The notes beneath the pieces are model-generated. The model made no database searches. It was not told the DNA's origin and saw only the letters and a program-made list of their open reading frames with translations. A DNA stretch of 64,000 nucleotides from contig VSDK01027711.1 of assembly GCA_009767595.1 (NCBI GenBank), positions 106,324-170,323 on the forward strand. Direction: 5' to 3'. Each line of letters opens with the position of its first letter. Within the stretch, counting starts at the first letter, position 1. Both the position numbers and the translations under genes were made by a program. The stretch comes from Symbiodinium kawagutii (taxonomy: Eukaryota; Sar; Dinophyceae; Suessiales; Symbiodiniaceae). Below, piece by piece: positions 43,436 to 53,849 of the stretch.

Positions 43436-46400
43436 GTGGGACAAGTCGCGGAGGACGAGAGAGACCATGGTTTTTGAATATACAAATATGATTAAACTTG
43501 ATTAAATCATGATTATTTTTTGTAATCATTTGTTTTCGTCATTTGTTTTAGGCTCCGGTCGTACGTAACGACGCGGACAGATGTCTGCAATTCTCATTGT
43601 AACAGAGTGCGCACGAGCATTTTTCCCCACGCCTGTCAGGTGAAATGTCTGGCTCAAGATGTCGTCCAAGCAGTTGGATGTGTTCCATGACGGTGTCTTG
43701 CACTGTGCAACGATGTTGATGCTCCGGGAGGGGACAGGGTCGGCTGGACCATGATGTTGACGTTCGCTTGCACTGTGCAACGATGTTGATGCTCCGGGAG
43801 GGGACAGGGTCGGCTGGACCATGATGTTGAAGTTCGCTTGCACTGTGCAACGATGTTGATGCTCCGGGAGGGGACAGGGTCGGCTGGACCATGATGTTGA
43901 CGTTCGCTTGCGCTGTGCAACGATGTTGATGCTCCGGGAGGGGACAGGGTCGGCTGGACCATGATGTTGACGTTCGCACGCACTGTGCAACGATGTTGAT
44001 GCTCCGGGAGGGGACAGGGTCGGCTGGACCATGTTGACGGTCAGCCATGACATGTCTTGGCTGTTCGAATGAGTCCAGAAAAAGGAGTGCCAAAAAAAAC
44101 GGGAAAAAGAGCCACAAAACCGTGAAAAAAAGGGTACAAACAGCTGATCATGTTCTTTTCGCCCAGGCCCCAGCCCACTTCGGTTTCGTTGTAGCCCGAT
44201 GCCAATTTCGTCCAGAATTTTGAAAAAATGAACACGAGAATGGAAGACTCAAACAATTGAGAAAGACAAAAAACAGTGGAAAAACCCATGAAAAACCCAT
44301 GTGTTGATATATGAACATGTCGGAAACGCGTCATTACGCGCGTTCGGAACGTTGTTTTAATCATTTGTTGTAATCATTCGTTTTGATAATCTATTCTGAA
44401 TGATAAGAAATGATGCAGAAATGATTCAAATCCATGCAAGAACATGCCCAGTGAGCTTGCGCTATGCTGGCATGGACGGCAGCTTGTTTCATCAGCAACG
44501 GTGCATCGGCCAATTTGGCTGTTCCAGAAAAATGATGCTTCATTATTTCCAAGTAAGTGACGAATATATTATGGTTTCTTGAAACCGTGGACCCCCCAAA
44601 TCATTCTTTTTAAACCATTTCTAGTATTTTTAAACCACTTCTAGTATAAACCGACCATAATTTGGGGGTCCCCTGTGGCTTGAAAAACCGCTATATTTGT
44701 CCTCAGCCACTTTGTCATCAGCCCAGGGATAAAGAACCTCACTTTTTCCAGATTGACCCAGCCATCGATGCCGTCCACAGCAAGCCATGGTGATCACCAG
44801 CTGTCATCAACCCAGCGGTGTTTTTTTTTGCACATGTTTCTCTTCATGGTAAACATGTGTTGAACGTGAACAGGATCATGTATGAAGATGAAGAGTATCA
44901 TGAATGTGGTAGCCCCGTAATTTGAACATGAACAGTGTCATGCAATGGATGTGATTGGGTTAACATATTCGAGAGAATGGTGGAGATCCCATACTTTGGT
45001 TTGCTGATGACCACCCTAGGATACAAAACCTTGGGGGTGCCCATATTTATTTTGTGAAACATTCGTACGGGTATGAAACGTATGAACAAAATCATGGTAC
45101 ATGAACTTCTTAACAGCTGGACTTTTCTGTTCATTTGCAGAAAGTGAGAAGACCAAGATCATCAAAGAGAGGATTAGAGCAACCTCCAATCTAGTCTTGG
45201 TTACTGATGATTTTTTTTATCTCCTATCAAGAATATCGTCACTCATCCTTTGAAGCACTTTAGTTGGTTGATCGTGGTGGAATGGTTGACGCCCTGAGGA
45301 TATTTGGCGGATCGAGACATCGATTTCGCCTACTGGCCGCTGAATGGTTTGAAATATTCAGCTGCTCAGCTGAAAGGTGAGATTGGTGCCAGCTGGGTGT
45401 CCTGATTTGGTGGTTTCTTAAGATGTGGCGAGTTGGGTCAAGCAGTTAACCAGCTAATAATGGGTGATAATGATCAACAATTTCATAGGGAAAATCATGG
45501 TTAATGAGAGGGGAACCAGGGGTACAGGGTGAACTGACCCACTGCCATGTGGACACCCCCAAGTTACGGTTGGTTTATTACATTTTTGAATGATCAATAA
45601 ACTGGATGATTTAGGGGGTCCCCTTTGACCACCCATTTGGGGGTACGCCGTCGGTAGGCCATTTATGGACAGTTGCTAGTTGAGAATGACGCTGCGTGTG
45701 GCTGACCAGGCTCCCTAGTTACTGGGATGCACTGGCGCCATGGGGGGCACTAGGAAACAAATCGCAAATGTCGGTTTATTTATTTGCCGAACTTGATTTC
45801 ATTCACTAGGGTTCACTAGCACTTATGTAGGGTACAAAGTGGCCCCCCAACCAAGTATAACCTGGTTTATAGCAAACTTAACTGGGTTAGAAGCAAACTT
45901 CGAACTGCTGGGGGCGTCCTGTGTACCATGGGTTGGCCGCGAGAGGTGCACCCAACGCCCTGGCCCCTGACACATCCGAGGAGGGCTACTTCACCAAGAG
46001 TGGGGAGTTTCACGAGTTCGATCACCCGTCCGGAGCCCTGGATCATGATCCCAGGCAGTTGTGCGCTTAGCTTGTCAGGGCTTACCCTGGGTAAAAATCA
46101 GCAGTGATAAATCACAGGGTTTTAAGCTGTAAAAACAGCGTAAACTACCTTGTGATAAATTAGCGCCGACAAAAAACTCGTGATGAATTAACGGCTTGCC
46201 CAACTGGCTTAGTTTTATCAGCAAAGCCTGTTAGTTTGATGTGGAGAACTGGCCAGTATTGACTGGACTGGTTTTCTTTAGCAATGTGGCTTATCGGTGA
46301 GTTGTGGTCAAGATTTATGCTCAGTGCTCACCAGGGTATGCTCATGTAGCTCCGAATCCATGAGGTGTAGCAGGTGTACCGCTGTCGACTATGGCCATTT

Positions 46401-47155
46401 TTCATAGCTACAACTGGATAAGTTGATGTAGCTACAGAGTGGTACTCCCTAAGTCAACCTGTGAGGATCATCATGATCTATCGTAGATATTACCATATTT
46501 GCTGCACACTGTTGACCAACTCAGGGTACATTCCGTAAACCGGCGGAAGTTATGTTGTAGACCTACACATAGCTGCGTTGTGATGTTTGGTGGACTGGGT
46601 AGCTACGAACCCATCATTGTTTCAAACTCCTGAGGGCATGATGGCGTGGTTGTCCAAAGCATGAAATGAAAAACCAGGGCCTTCAACATTATGATTCATC
46701 TTGGCCTTCAACACTATTGACTGTTTGCAAAGTATCGAGGCATCCGAGCCTGACCCAGTGAAAGGTTCTATCTCTATGATCATACCCTGGTAGCCATGTC
46801 ACATCCATGGCCATGAGCCCACCCAGAGACATACACATATGATATAAACACGTTCATAAGTAAGACACGCACATAAAAAAGATATAATGAAAGACACATT
46901 TACATACATCACGTATGAATCATGTGCGTATATATACATATATGTATATAAAGATACAAAATACAAATTCAATGCAGTCCACTATATGTATTCACACTTT
47001 ATATGTACTTATACATCCCAGCGGTTGCTACACAGAAACGCGTGCACCGCAGCATGATGCTGTCACTAAAAAGGCGTTGGGAGGAAGAGCAGTTCGGCCT
47101 GCTTCTGCGTCTTGGCACGCGTGGAGTCGTCCTTGGGTCCTTGAGTCGCCACTGA
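43340..47155 (+). CDS. 3' part of a GH5 (cellulase-type) glycoside hydrolase gene (span)
   Basis: Four exons join in phase: 43340-43435, 45317-45346, 45946-46054 and 47074-47155. The protein reads YTAPVWMGEFG (family motif with the nucleophile Glu), a W-x11-D spacing, DIDFAYWPLNG (family DxDWAYWxLNG), an acidic loop, then EEEQFGLL (family E-x-FGLL) and a stop. Family 5 enzymes cleave beta-1,4-glucans such as cellulose. Dinoflagellates have cellulosic thecae and encode cellulases, so wall turnover is a reasonable inference. The N-terminal catalytic half with the acid/base Asn-Glu was not located upstream, and secretion signals cannot be judged. Confidence 0.6.
43697..44035. repeat. 70-bp minisatellite, about 4.8 copies
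   Basis: The word CGATGTTGATGCTCCGGGAG recurs at 43711, 43781, 43851, 43921 and 43991, exactly 70 bp apart, with very few differences between units. Because 70 is not a multiple of 3 and the unit lacks stops in all three minus frames, long apparent ORFs (up to 189 codons) cross it in each minus frame. I regard these as repeat artefacts. Confidence 0.9.
44483..44552 (+). other. Exon-like island with canonical donor GTAAGT
   Basis: GGCAG acceptor, donor GTAAGT at 44553. Two frames are open (LVSSATVHRPIWLFQKNDAS or LFHQQRCIGQFGCSRKMM). It lies between GH5 exons but is not needed in the phase chain. Confidence 0.3.
44573..44691. mobile_element. MITE family A copy with small internal duplication
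   Basis: Ends GGTTTCTTGAAACC and GGCTTGAAAAACCGC. The central TTTTTAAACCATTTCTAG word is present twice. Confidence 0.6.
45141..45200 (+). other. Exon-like island with strong acceptor
   Basis: The acceptor TTCATTTGCAG has a good pyrimidine tract. One frame reads SEKTKIIKERIRATSNLVLV. It lies inside the GH5 intron; unassigned. Confidence 0.3.
45317..45346 (+). CDS. GH5 mini-exon DIDFAYWPLNG
   Basis: A 30-bp exon after GAG (45314-45316) with donor GTTTGA (45347). It encodes IDFAYWPLN with split codons for the first Tyr-Asp and last Gly. The 11-residue spacing from the preceding Trp to D-I-D equals that in family members. An alternative longer frame through 45264-45376 (donor GTGAGA) also exists. 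Confidence 0.6.
45410..45634. mobile_element. MITE family A copy carrying a nested family B copy, TSD ATTTG
   Basis: The outer element starts GTGGTTTCTTAAG and ends with ACCACCC. Direct ATTTG repeats lie at 45405-45409 and 45635-45639. Removing the nested B copy and one 4-bp repeat leaves 101 bp, the normal family A length. Confidence 0.85.
45427..45546. mobile_element. MITE family B copy nested in family A, TSD ATGT
   Basis: Ends GGCGAGTTGGGTCAAGC and CCCACTGCC. Direct ATGT repeats at 45423-45426 and 45547-45550. It shows that family B was active after family A inserted here. Confidence 0.85.
45836..45932. mobile_element. MITE family C copy before a GH5 exon
   Basis: Starts TACAAAGTGGCCCCCCA and ends TGGGGGCGTCCTGTGTAC. 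It ends about 14 bp before the GH5 exon at 45946. Confidence 0.6.
45946..46054 (+). CDS. GH5 gene exon, acidic loop
   Basis: GAGAG|G acceptor, GC donor at 46055. It reads APNALAPDTSEEGYFTKSGE then FHEFDHPSGALDHDP, continuing WPLNG in phase. The loop between the WALNG and FGLL motifs varies between family members. Confidence 0.5.
46055..47073. other. GH5 intron
   Basis: Begins GC (GCAGTT) and ends AG. Holds TATA/ACAT-rich simple sequence near 46840-46990 and no MITE I could identify. Confidence 0.4.
47074..47155 (+). CDS. GH5 gene, probable last exon
   Basis: AAAAAG|G acceptor (or CAG ending at 47052, same phase). It reads RWEEEQFGLLLRLGTRGVVL then GSLSRH and TGA (47153-47155). EEEQFGLL fits the family motif near the C-terminus. 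A second frame through the same DNA is also open. Confidence 0.45.
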
Positions 47156-47920
47156 TGGAGCCTGAAATAAACGGCGAAAGAATGATTGGAATCATAGCTG
47201 ATAGTAAAGAATGGTAAATAAATGTATGGTAAAAATAATGGTATGAATAAATTAATATGGTGAAAAAGTGGTTCACAATGGTAAAATCCTTCTAAGTGGT
47301 TCATAATGGTAAAAATAGTGTTGTCAAGAAGTAGTGCCTACGGATCAGTTCAATAATCGTTGTTAATGAGTGGTGTCAGATGCGTAATACTAACGCCCTG
47401 TATTTGGGACAGATCACCAGATGAATTGTGGGTGGTTTATGAATATGGATCTCCCATGAAGTGATTGACCATGAGAAAAACACAGTGTTTAGATACTATT
47501 GTCAATCATCTACTGCAGTGGTTATTCGTGATTAAGTAAGTAGCTAATCGCGGTGAAAATGATAGTCAGTAGCTGCGGTTAGATAGTCTATAGTGGTTAC
47601 TGTAATACTGATTAGTGGTCTAGAAACGACACGTTAACAATGGGCAACGTTGATTTATCACAAGTAGCAACAGTCAACAATGGTCTAATCATTGTGGAGG
47701 GCACTTAGATGTGCATCTCCACTTTGCAAGTCGTTATAAGCCACGTTTAGAGGTTATGAATCCCTTTTAAATCCATGATGAGCCACCGCAGTTATAACGC
47801 TGCACATCTGGTGGTAGGGGAGATGAGTCGCGATAAGCCACAGCAGATCTCTGGCACCAAGCGGTGCAAGGGGATCTGCCAGTTGGGCATGGTATGGAGT
47901 AGATGTAACATATGAATATA

Positions 47921-48022
47921 GTGGTTTCTAAAGCCATAGGGGATCCCATGAATCTTCGCTTCTTTACTATAAATGACTAATATTAAGGATGATTTGGGGG
48001 TACACCTATTTTGAGAAACACA
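47921..48022. mobile_element. MITE family A copy running into a (CA)n tract
   Basis: Starts GTGGTTTCTAAAGCC. The right arm TTGAGAAACAC is extended by a CA dinucleotide run (48020-48036) that replaces the expected end. Confidence 0.7.
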
Positions 48023-48441
48023 CACACACACACACCCACACACCGACACATGTCTGTGTGGGGAATCAGACGGAATTTCGCTTTGTAGATACAACTACAC
48101 GCAGATGCCTTCTTGGCAAAGATCAGTGCTCATGCTTAATCGCGCACTATTGGTATCGGTAACGAAAATAATTAGCAAGCATTAAAGATAAAGGTCGGTT
48201 ATCTACTAATGAATCCTCCGAATCATCCATGAATCATCCAATACAAACTTTTTATGATGTTCACTATAATTCATCGAATAAATCACTGTTCATAATCATA
48301 AGAATGAGCACAAATCACCCAATGAATCACCTAAGAAACAAATCACCTAATGAATAACCTAAGAAACAAATCACCTAATAAATCACCTAATGAATAGCCA
48401 AAGAAATCACCAGCTTTCCTTCAAACTTTTTGTGTTCACAG

Positions 48442-48605
48442 ATTTCTGGATGCGGTGCCGGTTGCAACGCACGTTGCGTTGCTTGGCGAGGAAGGATTCG
48501 TGGAGCGTTCGGCACACCTGGAAGTTGTTGGATATCCAGGTGGGACAGCGGGGTCATGGCGTGGCGTTTCAGGGCGCGACCGGCGACGGGCGACTGGCCG
48601 ATGTG
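48442..48605 (+). other. GC-rich exon-like island, three frames open
   Basis: TTCACAG acceptor. All three plus frames are open for over 160 bp. The most protein-like reads FLDAVPVATHVALLGEEGFV then ERSAHLEVVGYPG. It may be an upstream exon of the next gene. Confidence 0.35.
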
Positions 48606-49039
48606 GAGATTCTTTTTCGTGATTTCTGAATATTAGATAGAGGTTGAGATAGATGGATATATGATTGAGCTAGATTCTTTTTCTTGATTTTCTTGGTGTT
48701 TGATAGGTATTTCCAAGAAATTGGGATGCTTTTTCATGATTTTCTGAATGTTAGATGGACATCTCTTGGAAATCGAGATGGACATAGATTGTTGGATGGA
48801 TACAGGATCTAGATGGATAGATAGTTCCTTGCAGAGAAACAGGTGCTATGGTGGAAGCGGGGATGTAAATGGCCACGGGTCAGACTGGTGAATGCCTGCG
48901 TGGCTACATCTTGGTATTGCCTGTTGCTTCACTGTTTTGCAGGACCAACCTGCTGAGCCTATGATGACAAAATTTTGTAAAGAGGTTCCAAGCAATCACA
49001 ATTTCAGGGTATCTACAGCATTCATTGTTTGAATGCACT

Positions 49040-49151
49040 TTGGTGAACTACTGTAACCTGGCAATGCACAACACATCAACTATTGATGGTTGTTAGGAAT
49101 TATCGCCATAACACATGGCGATTTTCAATTGCCCGGTTAGTTCACCAGAGG
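49040..49151. mobile_element. MITE family D copy
   Basis: Left TGGTGAACTACTGTAACC and right GGTTAGTTCACCAGAG form inverted arms. Confidence 0.55.
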
Positions 49152-49471
49152 ATAACCCTGATTGGGCATGATTATATGGTCACTGCCATGAAGCTAATGA
49201 ATGGTGAAGCCATGAGCATGGTTTCCTAATGAAAGAGTGATATTATTTGCCAAGATTGTATTGTTGCAAAGGTCAATACCCTGCCACACCATCAAGTATT
49301 CATTTTCGACCAATGGTTAGGAAACACTAAAGGAATGTATTGATGAATATTGTGGTTCAATTGTCATTGTTCCTAACCATTGACCAATGGTTCCTGACGT
49401 ACTATTGTTTGCTAACCATTGGTCAGTACTACTGATACTTGTATCGTTGTCATTATCTTGTAGCCATTACT

Positions 49472-49570
49472 ATGGTTCAACTGACCCAGCCCCACCAACA
49501 GCAAAGCGAAGCCATGTCCATCACCGCCACGAGAATGCTTGGTCTGGCTGCCAGCTGGTTCTTGCTCTAA
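49472..49570 (+). other. Small open frame, 32 aa
   Basis: An ATG frame, MVQLTQPHQQQSEAMSITAT then RMLGLAASWFLL, ends in TAA. Hydrophobic C-terminus. It could be a short peptide or an exon fragment. Confidence 0.25.
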
Positions 49571-50224
49571 AGGCCATCAACCTGTATGGTCCATGATTGC
49601 TCACAAGAAGTCATTGCTGTAATCAGCAACAATTGCTTAATTGGTTGAACAATAGGAGGACTATATTCATGATTAACCACTAATATTTACCACAATAGGT
49701 TAAAATTGGTTGAACAATAGGAATAGGAGAATTGTTATACTTAGTGACCGTTACTCATTATGAACCGGTAGCATTTGCCGCTTTTGACCATGACTCTTAA
49801 GCAGTCATCATTTGCCATTTCAACCATCACTAAACATCAATGGACAACCATTAACAGCCATGATTAATCATTACTAACCGACATTTACCATTTTTGTAGA
49901 ATGTCGGTTTGGCATCATGGCTACATTAATTTTTACTAGAATGTCGACATTAATCATTACTAACAGCCATTCACTGTATTGACCTTGATCATCAATGAAG
50001 CGCTTCTTAATTGTTGTTAACATTTTTTCATCATCAATACACCATCAATGAGCGGTTATGCAACCATTGTCAATTAATCTACTAACAAACCATGAAAACG
50101 CCCTTGATTAGGCATTGATCAAGCATTGAAAGAACTATTCATCGACCATTCATCAACCTTTATAACCGCATATTACCTAATTAGGTAGTCATTAATTCAT
50201 CAGTCACTCTGTTTCTTCCCTGCC

Positions 50225-50369
50225 CCTTGGCACGCGGTGCGCGTGCGAAACCCGCGGGATGAGCCGCGTTCAGGCTCTCATGGACTCGCCGGTGAAATGG
50301 ACCCCAGAGGAGGGCGGGCGTTCTGCTGCCACGGGCCTGTCTCCGGTGTCGCGAAATGGGCCCATTTGA
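50225..50369 (+). other. GC-rich exon-like island
   Basis: One frame reads GMSRVQALMDSPVKWTPEEG then GRSAATGLSPVSRNGPI. An internal CAG|G at 50273 may be the acceptor. A family A MITE begins at 50382. Confidence 0.35.
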
Positions 50370-50381
50370 TATCCCCAGTTG

Positions 50382-50552
50382 GTGGGTTCTCCAAATGGGG
50401 TTGGTTCAGTACTATAAACTACTATTAGTGGATGATTTAGGGCTACCTCTATTTTGAGAAACAATGGGGGGACCCTAAAACTGCTTGGTTTATGACTGTA
50501 GATGACTATTGATGGATGATTTAGGGGTACCCCTCCGACTTGAGAAACACCC
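50382..50552. mobile_element. MITE family A, 171-bp form, TSD AGTTG
   Basis: Ends GTGGGTTCTCC and TTGAGAAACACCC. The core and half of the arms occur twice (break near 50462). Direct AGTTG repeats at 50377-50381 and 50553-50557 bracket the whole unit, so it inserted or duplicated as one block. Confidence 0.8.
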
Positions 50553-50676
50553 AGTTGATGGGGAAGATGCACATTACGAAGGTCATTAGAGTAAGATACC
50601 TTCCAGTTGTGAACTGTTTGGGAAGATCCAGAAGTTATGGCATTGCTACAGAAAGGGGGGTGATTTATTCATATGA

Positions 50677-50777
50677 GTGTTTCTCAAAACAGGGAAGCCC
50701 CGGAATAGATGGTTTGCTCCTATGCATGCTTGATATTAGATGAATTTGAGGGGACCCTTATGATTTGAGAAACCACG
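50677..50777. mobile_element. MITE family A copy, diverged
   Basis: Ends GTGTTTCTCAAAAC and TTGAGAAACCACG, no clean target duplication. Confidence 0.6.
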
Positions 50778-51892
50778 ATAATTTAGATCTATTATTCCTA
50801 ATCTATCCATTGATCATCGGCCAATATTTACCATTTTACCACCCATCTTGACAGATGGGAGATCCGGTCATGAAGCTGAAACCCTATGGTAACTCACCAG
50901 CTACTGATTGAACTCAGGGTTGTTGATTCATCTGCTATACCTAGTAATGCCTCAAGAAAAGACTGATGATTCTAAGCCAGCAGAGGGCTAGCCATGCTTC
51001 GCTGATGAAGCTGCCGGTCGACAATTCAACTGATGATCTGGGGCTCATGTGACTTTTTCATTGGTTGATGGATGGTTCTAAATGCCAACCCTGGATGAAG
51101 AGAGCCACCCCTGGTTGATTCTGGCTGGTTTCCTATGAAAATGGTACCCCTCCCCAATTGATAAACCTATGGTCCTATGGTTTATCAATCCGGGGTTAGT
51201 CTTACCCAGGGCGGTAGTGGTACAACTTTGGAATTCCGACTGTTCAAGCAACTCATAGGCTAATGGCAGCCGCTAGCCACTACCCCTGAGGTATCCGTCA
51301 GTGATGGATGGTGTTAGGTTGGCTGAATTCTTGCCACAGTTTGCCATCCAAAGGTTCGGAGATTGGGCCTGTCGGGATGTTTGGGATCCTTTGGTGGACT
51401 AAGCGGAATCGTAATAATGATTGATTGACCGAACTGCAATTGACTTAGTCATTATTGGAACTATAGCCTCTAGCAATATAAAAGCATACAAAAGCCATAT
51501 CCAAAACTAGTGCAAAAACATACAAAAAATCAAAACCTATATAAACACTTTGTATATGAATATGTATAAGTACTGAATTGTAACCATAGACATCATAAAA
51601 CAACTGACCATTGTTGGCCATCATTACAACTACAAGCATCGCTATGACCATTGTTAACCATCATATGCTCTATGCTGCAATCAGAGCCATAATTGGAAGT
51701 AGAACCATCATTGTAGCTGTGATTTATTCGCCACAATCATTACAATCAGAGCCATTATTGGAACTAGAATCATGTTCATGGCTCTATTATGCTATAGTCA
51801 TCTAGAAATCTAGAATCATCACCAATTTGGAACCATAGATTTTTGCTTATGATTATAGCCTAAGACACGCATTTAGAACCATCGCTTTCGCT

Positions 51893-51989
51893 ATGCTGCT
51901 GCGGGTGCAGCCATGGTGTAGCGCGCCGCTGCCGCGCGCACCACGGCCCTGCACATTGCGTGGGCCCGGGCCTGCCCACTGGAGACAAG
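51893..51989 (+). CDS. pgsA: pgsA exon 1 (start, targeting-like N-terminus)
   Basis: ATG at 51893, 32 codons plus one base, donor GTCTGG at 51990. The sequence MLLRVQPWCSAPLPRAPRPC then TLRGPGPAHWRQ has basic residues and no acidic ones. The phase fits exon 2 (Gly at the junction). Another frame here (AAAARTTALHIAWARACPLE) is also open, so this exon is less certain than the rest. Confidence 0.6.
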
Positions 51990-53807
51990 GTCTGGAGAAA
52001 CAAACCGAGTGAAGCTGTATCACCTCTAAATGCGCTCAGGGGCTCGTAGGGGTTTTTGATAGCTCTTGTTGTGTGTTTTGGATCAGGTTTCATATGTTTC
52101 ATCGTTGTGTGCAGGGTTTTGTTGAGAAGAGCATTTGATTTGCACTGAGTCATCGTTTTGGACGATAAGTGAATCCATGGGAACACTTGTTGAATTATAT
52201 TGTAGGGGAGACTTTTGTGCAAGTTTTAAACCTCTTGTTTGTTTTCAATAGGTACACATTTGACTTCTCCTAGTTGTTGGTTGATGTCAAGGAATCTGGC
52301 AAAGCAATGCTTCAATACACCAAATTCACAGAGGTGTCACCAACTGATGTCATATGGTATAATCGAGAACAGGCTGCTTGATAGGAGGCTAATTGAAGTC
52401 CATGCCATGGACACCCGACAAGCATCTATTTCTCTACATCTCTACCTAGTGCCTAGCACTACCTTGGCATTGGCATGTGCACATAAACATCGAGCTGGCA
52501 CTGTCACTGTTTTGAAATGTTCTTGCCTTCATGTAAGTGTTGAACATGTGGTTTTTCACATGTCTTTGGAAGCTTCGGTTCGCAAAATGTGCTTTGACCT
52601 CAATGAGAACCTCATTTCACACATTTGTGGTCTCCAAAAAACGGGACATTTTTCAAAAGTCTTTTGCTTTATAGCGAAACTTAAGCGACTACGTCTTCTA
52701 AGCTTTTCTTCACATTAACTTGGGAAGGGTCTTTGCACTGATGTAGGAAACATTTGCATTCCGATGAATGAAACACCACTGCCGTACTTTGCGGTACGTC
52801 ATGGTCATCCGATTGCGACTGGAAAGGCTACCAGGAAGGAATCATTTTCTTACAGCCTTTCCAACAAGAATCCCTCTTGCTAATGTGAGTGATAGCATTT
52901 GAATTGCCACGCTGAACACCATATCCCGTTTTGGTGAACTTGATTTTTGAATGATACCCCTTTCTCTGCAACAGCTGGAAATGCAGGTTCCGCGGCAAGT
53001 GCAAGTATGAACGTGAACGTCCCACCTTGTCCGAGACGTAGCATCAGCTGCTCTGGCATTTCCATGTGCAGGTTAGTATCCACCCCGCCCCACCCAACCC
53101 CGCGAAGTGAAGTGAACGTTAACATCCCACCCCACCCCATATTTACAAGAGTATGAAAGCCACAAGTGCGCTTTTGAGGCTGTAGGCAGAAGCCCGTTCT
53201 GGATGTGCATATGTGTAAGCATCTATGCATGCACAACTTTAAGTGGTAAACACATAAATGGACACACGTATGTAGATGAATGTATATACACAAATCAGCA
53301 AATTAAAAAAGATCGAATCATGTAGATGGCCACTCTCACATTCATGTTTTAAATAGCTGCATGTTGAAATAAAGACATCGACATGAACATAGCCGCAAGT
53401 CTACTTTCGTCTACATATCAGTACAATATCTAAAATATCTAAAAATGAATTGCCTAAGTTTAGTCTCTACTCAGACTGATTAGTCTCTACTCAGACTACC
53501 TAAGTAGCCGATTTTCGATCCAAGAGACTGCTGCAGGTGCCCCGCTGCCGCCGCGCCACTTCCACCGGGCCGGACTCGAAGCCACGGCCGTGGTGTCAGC
53601 GGTGGCGCCCTGGAAACGACGGCTGCCCAACGTGCTCACGGCCATGCGGGTGCTGATGGCGCCTCGGAGAGAACTGGGAGGTTGGCGAAGGAGGAGGGAT
53701 CACAGGTGGATGATGGTGGATGGTGGATGAAACCTATTATATCCTATTATTAACTATTATAGCCATATGGGATTATGATCTATGGTTACTAATGTTGATC
53801 TAACTGT

Positions 53808-53849
<42 letters not shown>

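Noticed and set aside
43526-44117. Long minus-strand open frames (109-189 codons) across the 70-bp repeat
   Set aside because: All three frames give the same repeated peptide, a consequence of a stop-free unit; no domain, splice context or start supports a gene.
45264-45376. Alternative exon frame (GGMVDALRIFGGSRHRFRLL) with donor GTGAGA
   Set aside because: The 30-bp exon in another frame encodes the GH5 motif DIDFAYWPLNG with correct spacing and phase; kept only as an alternative.
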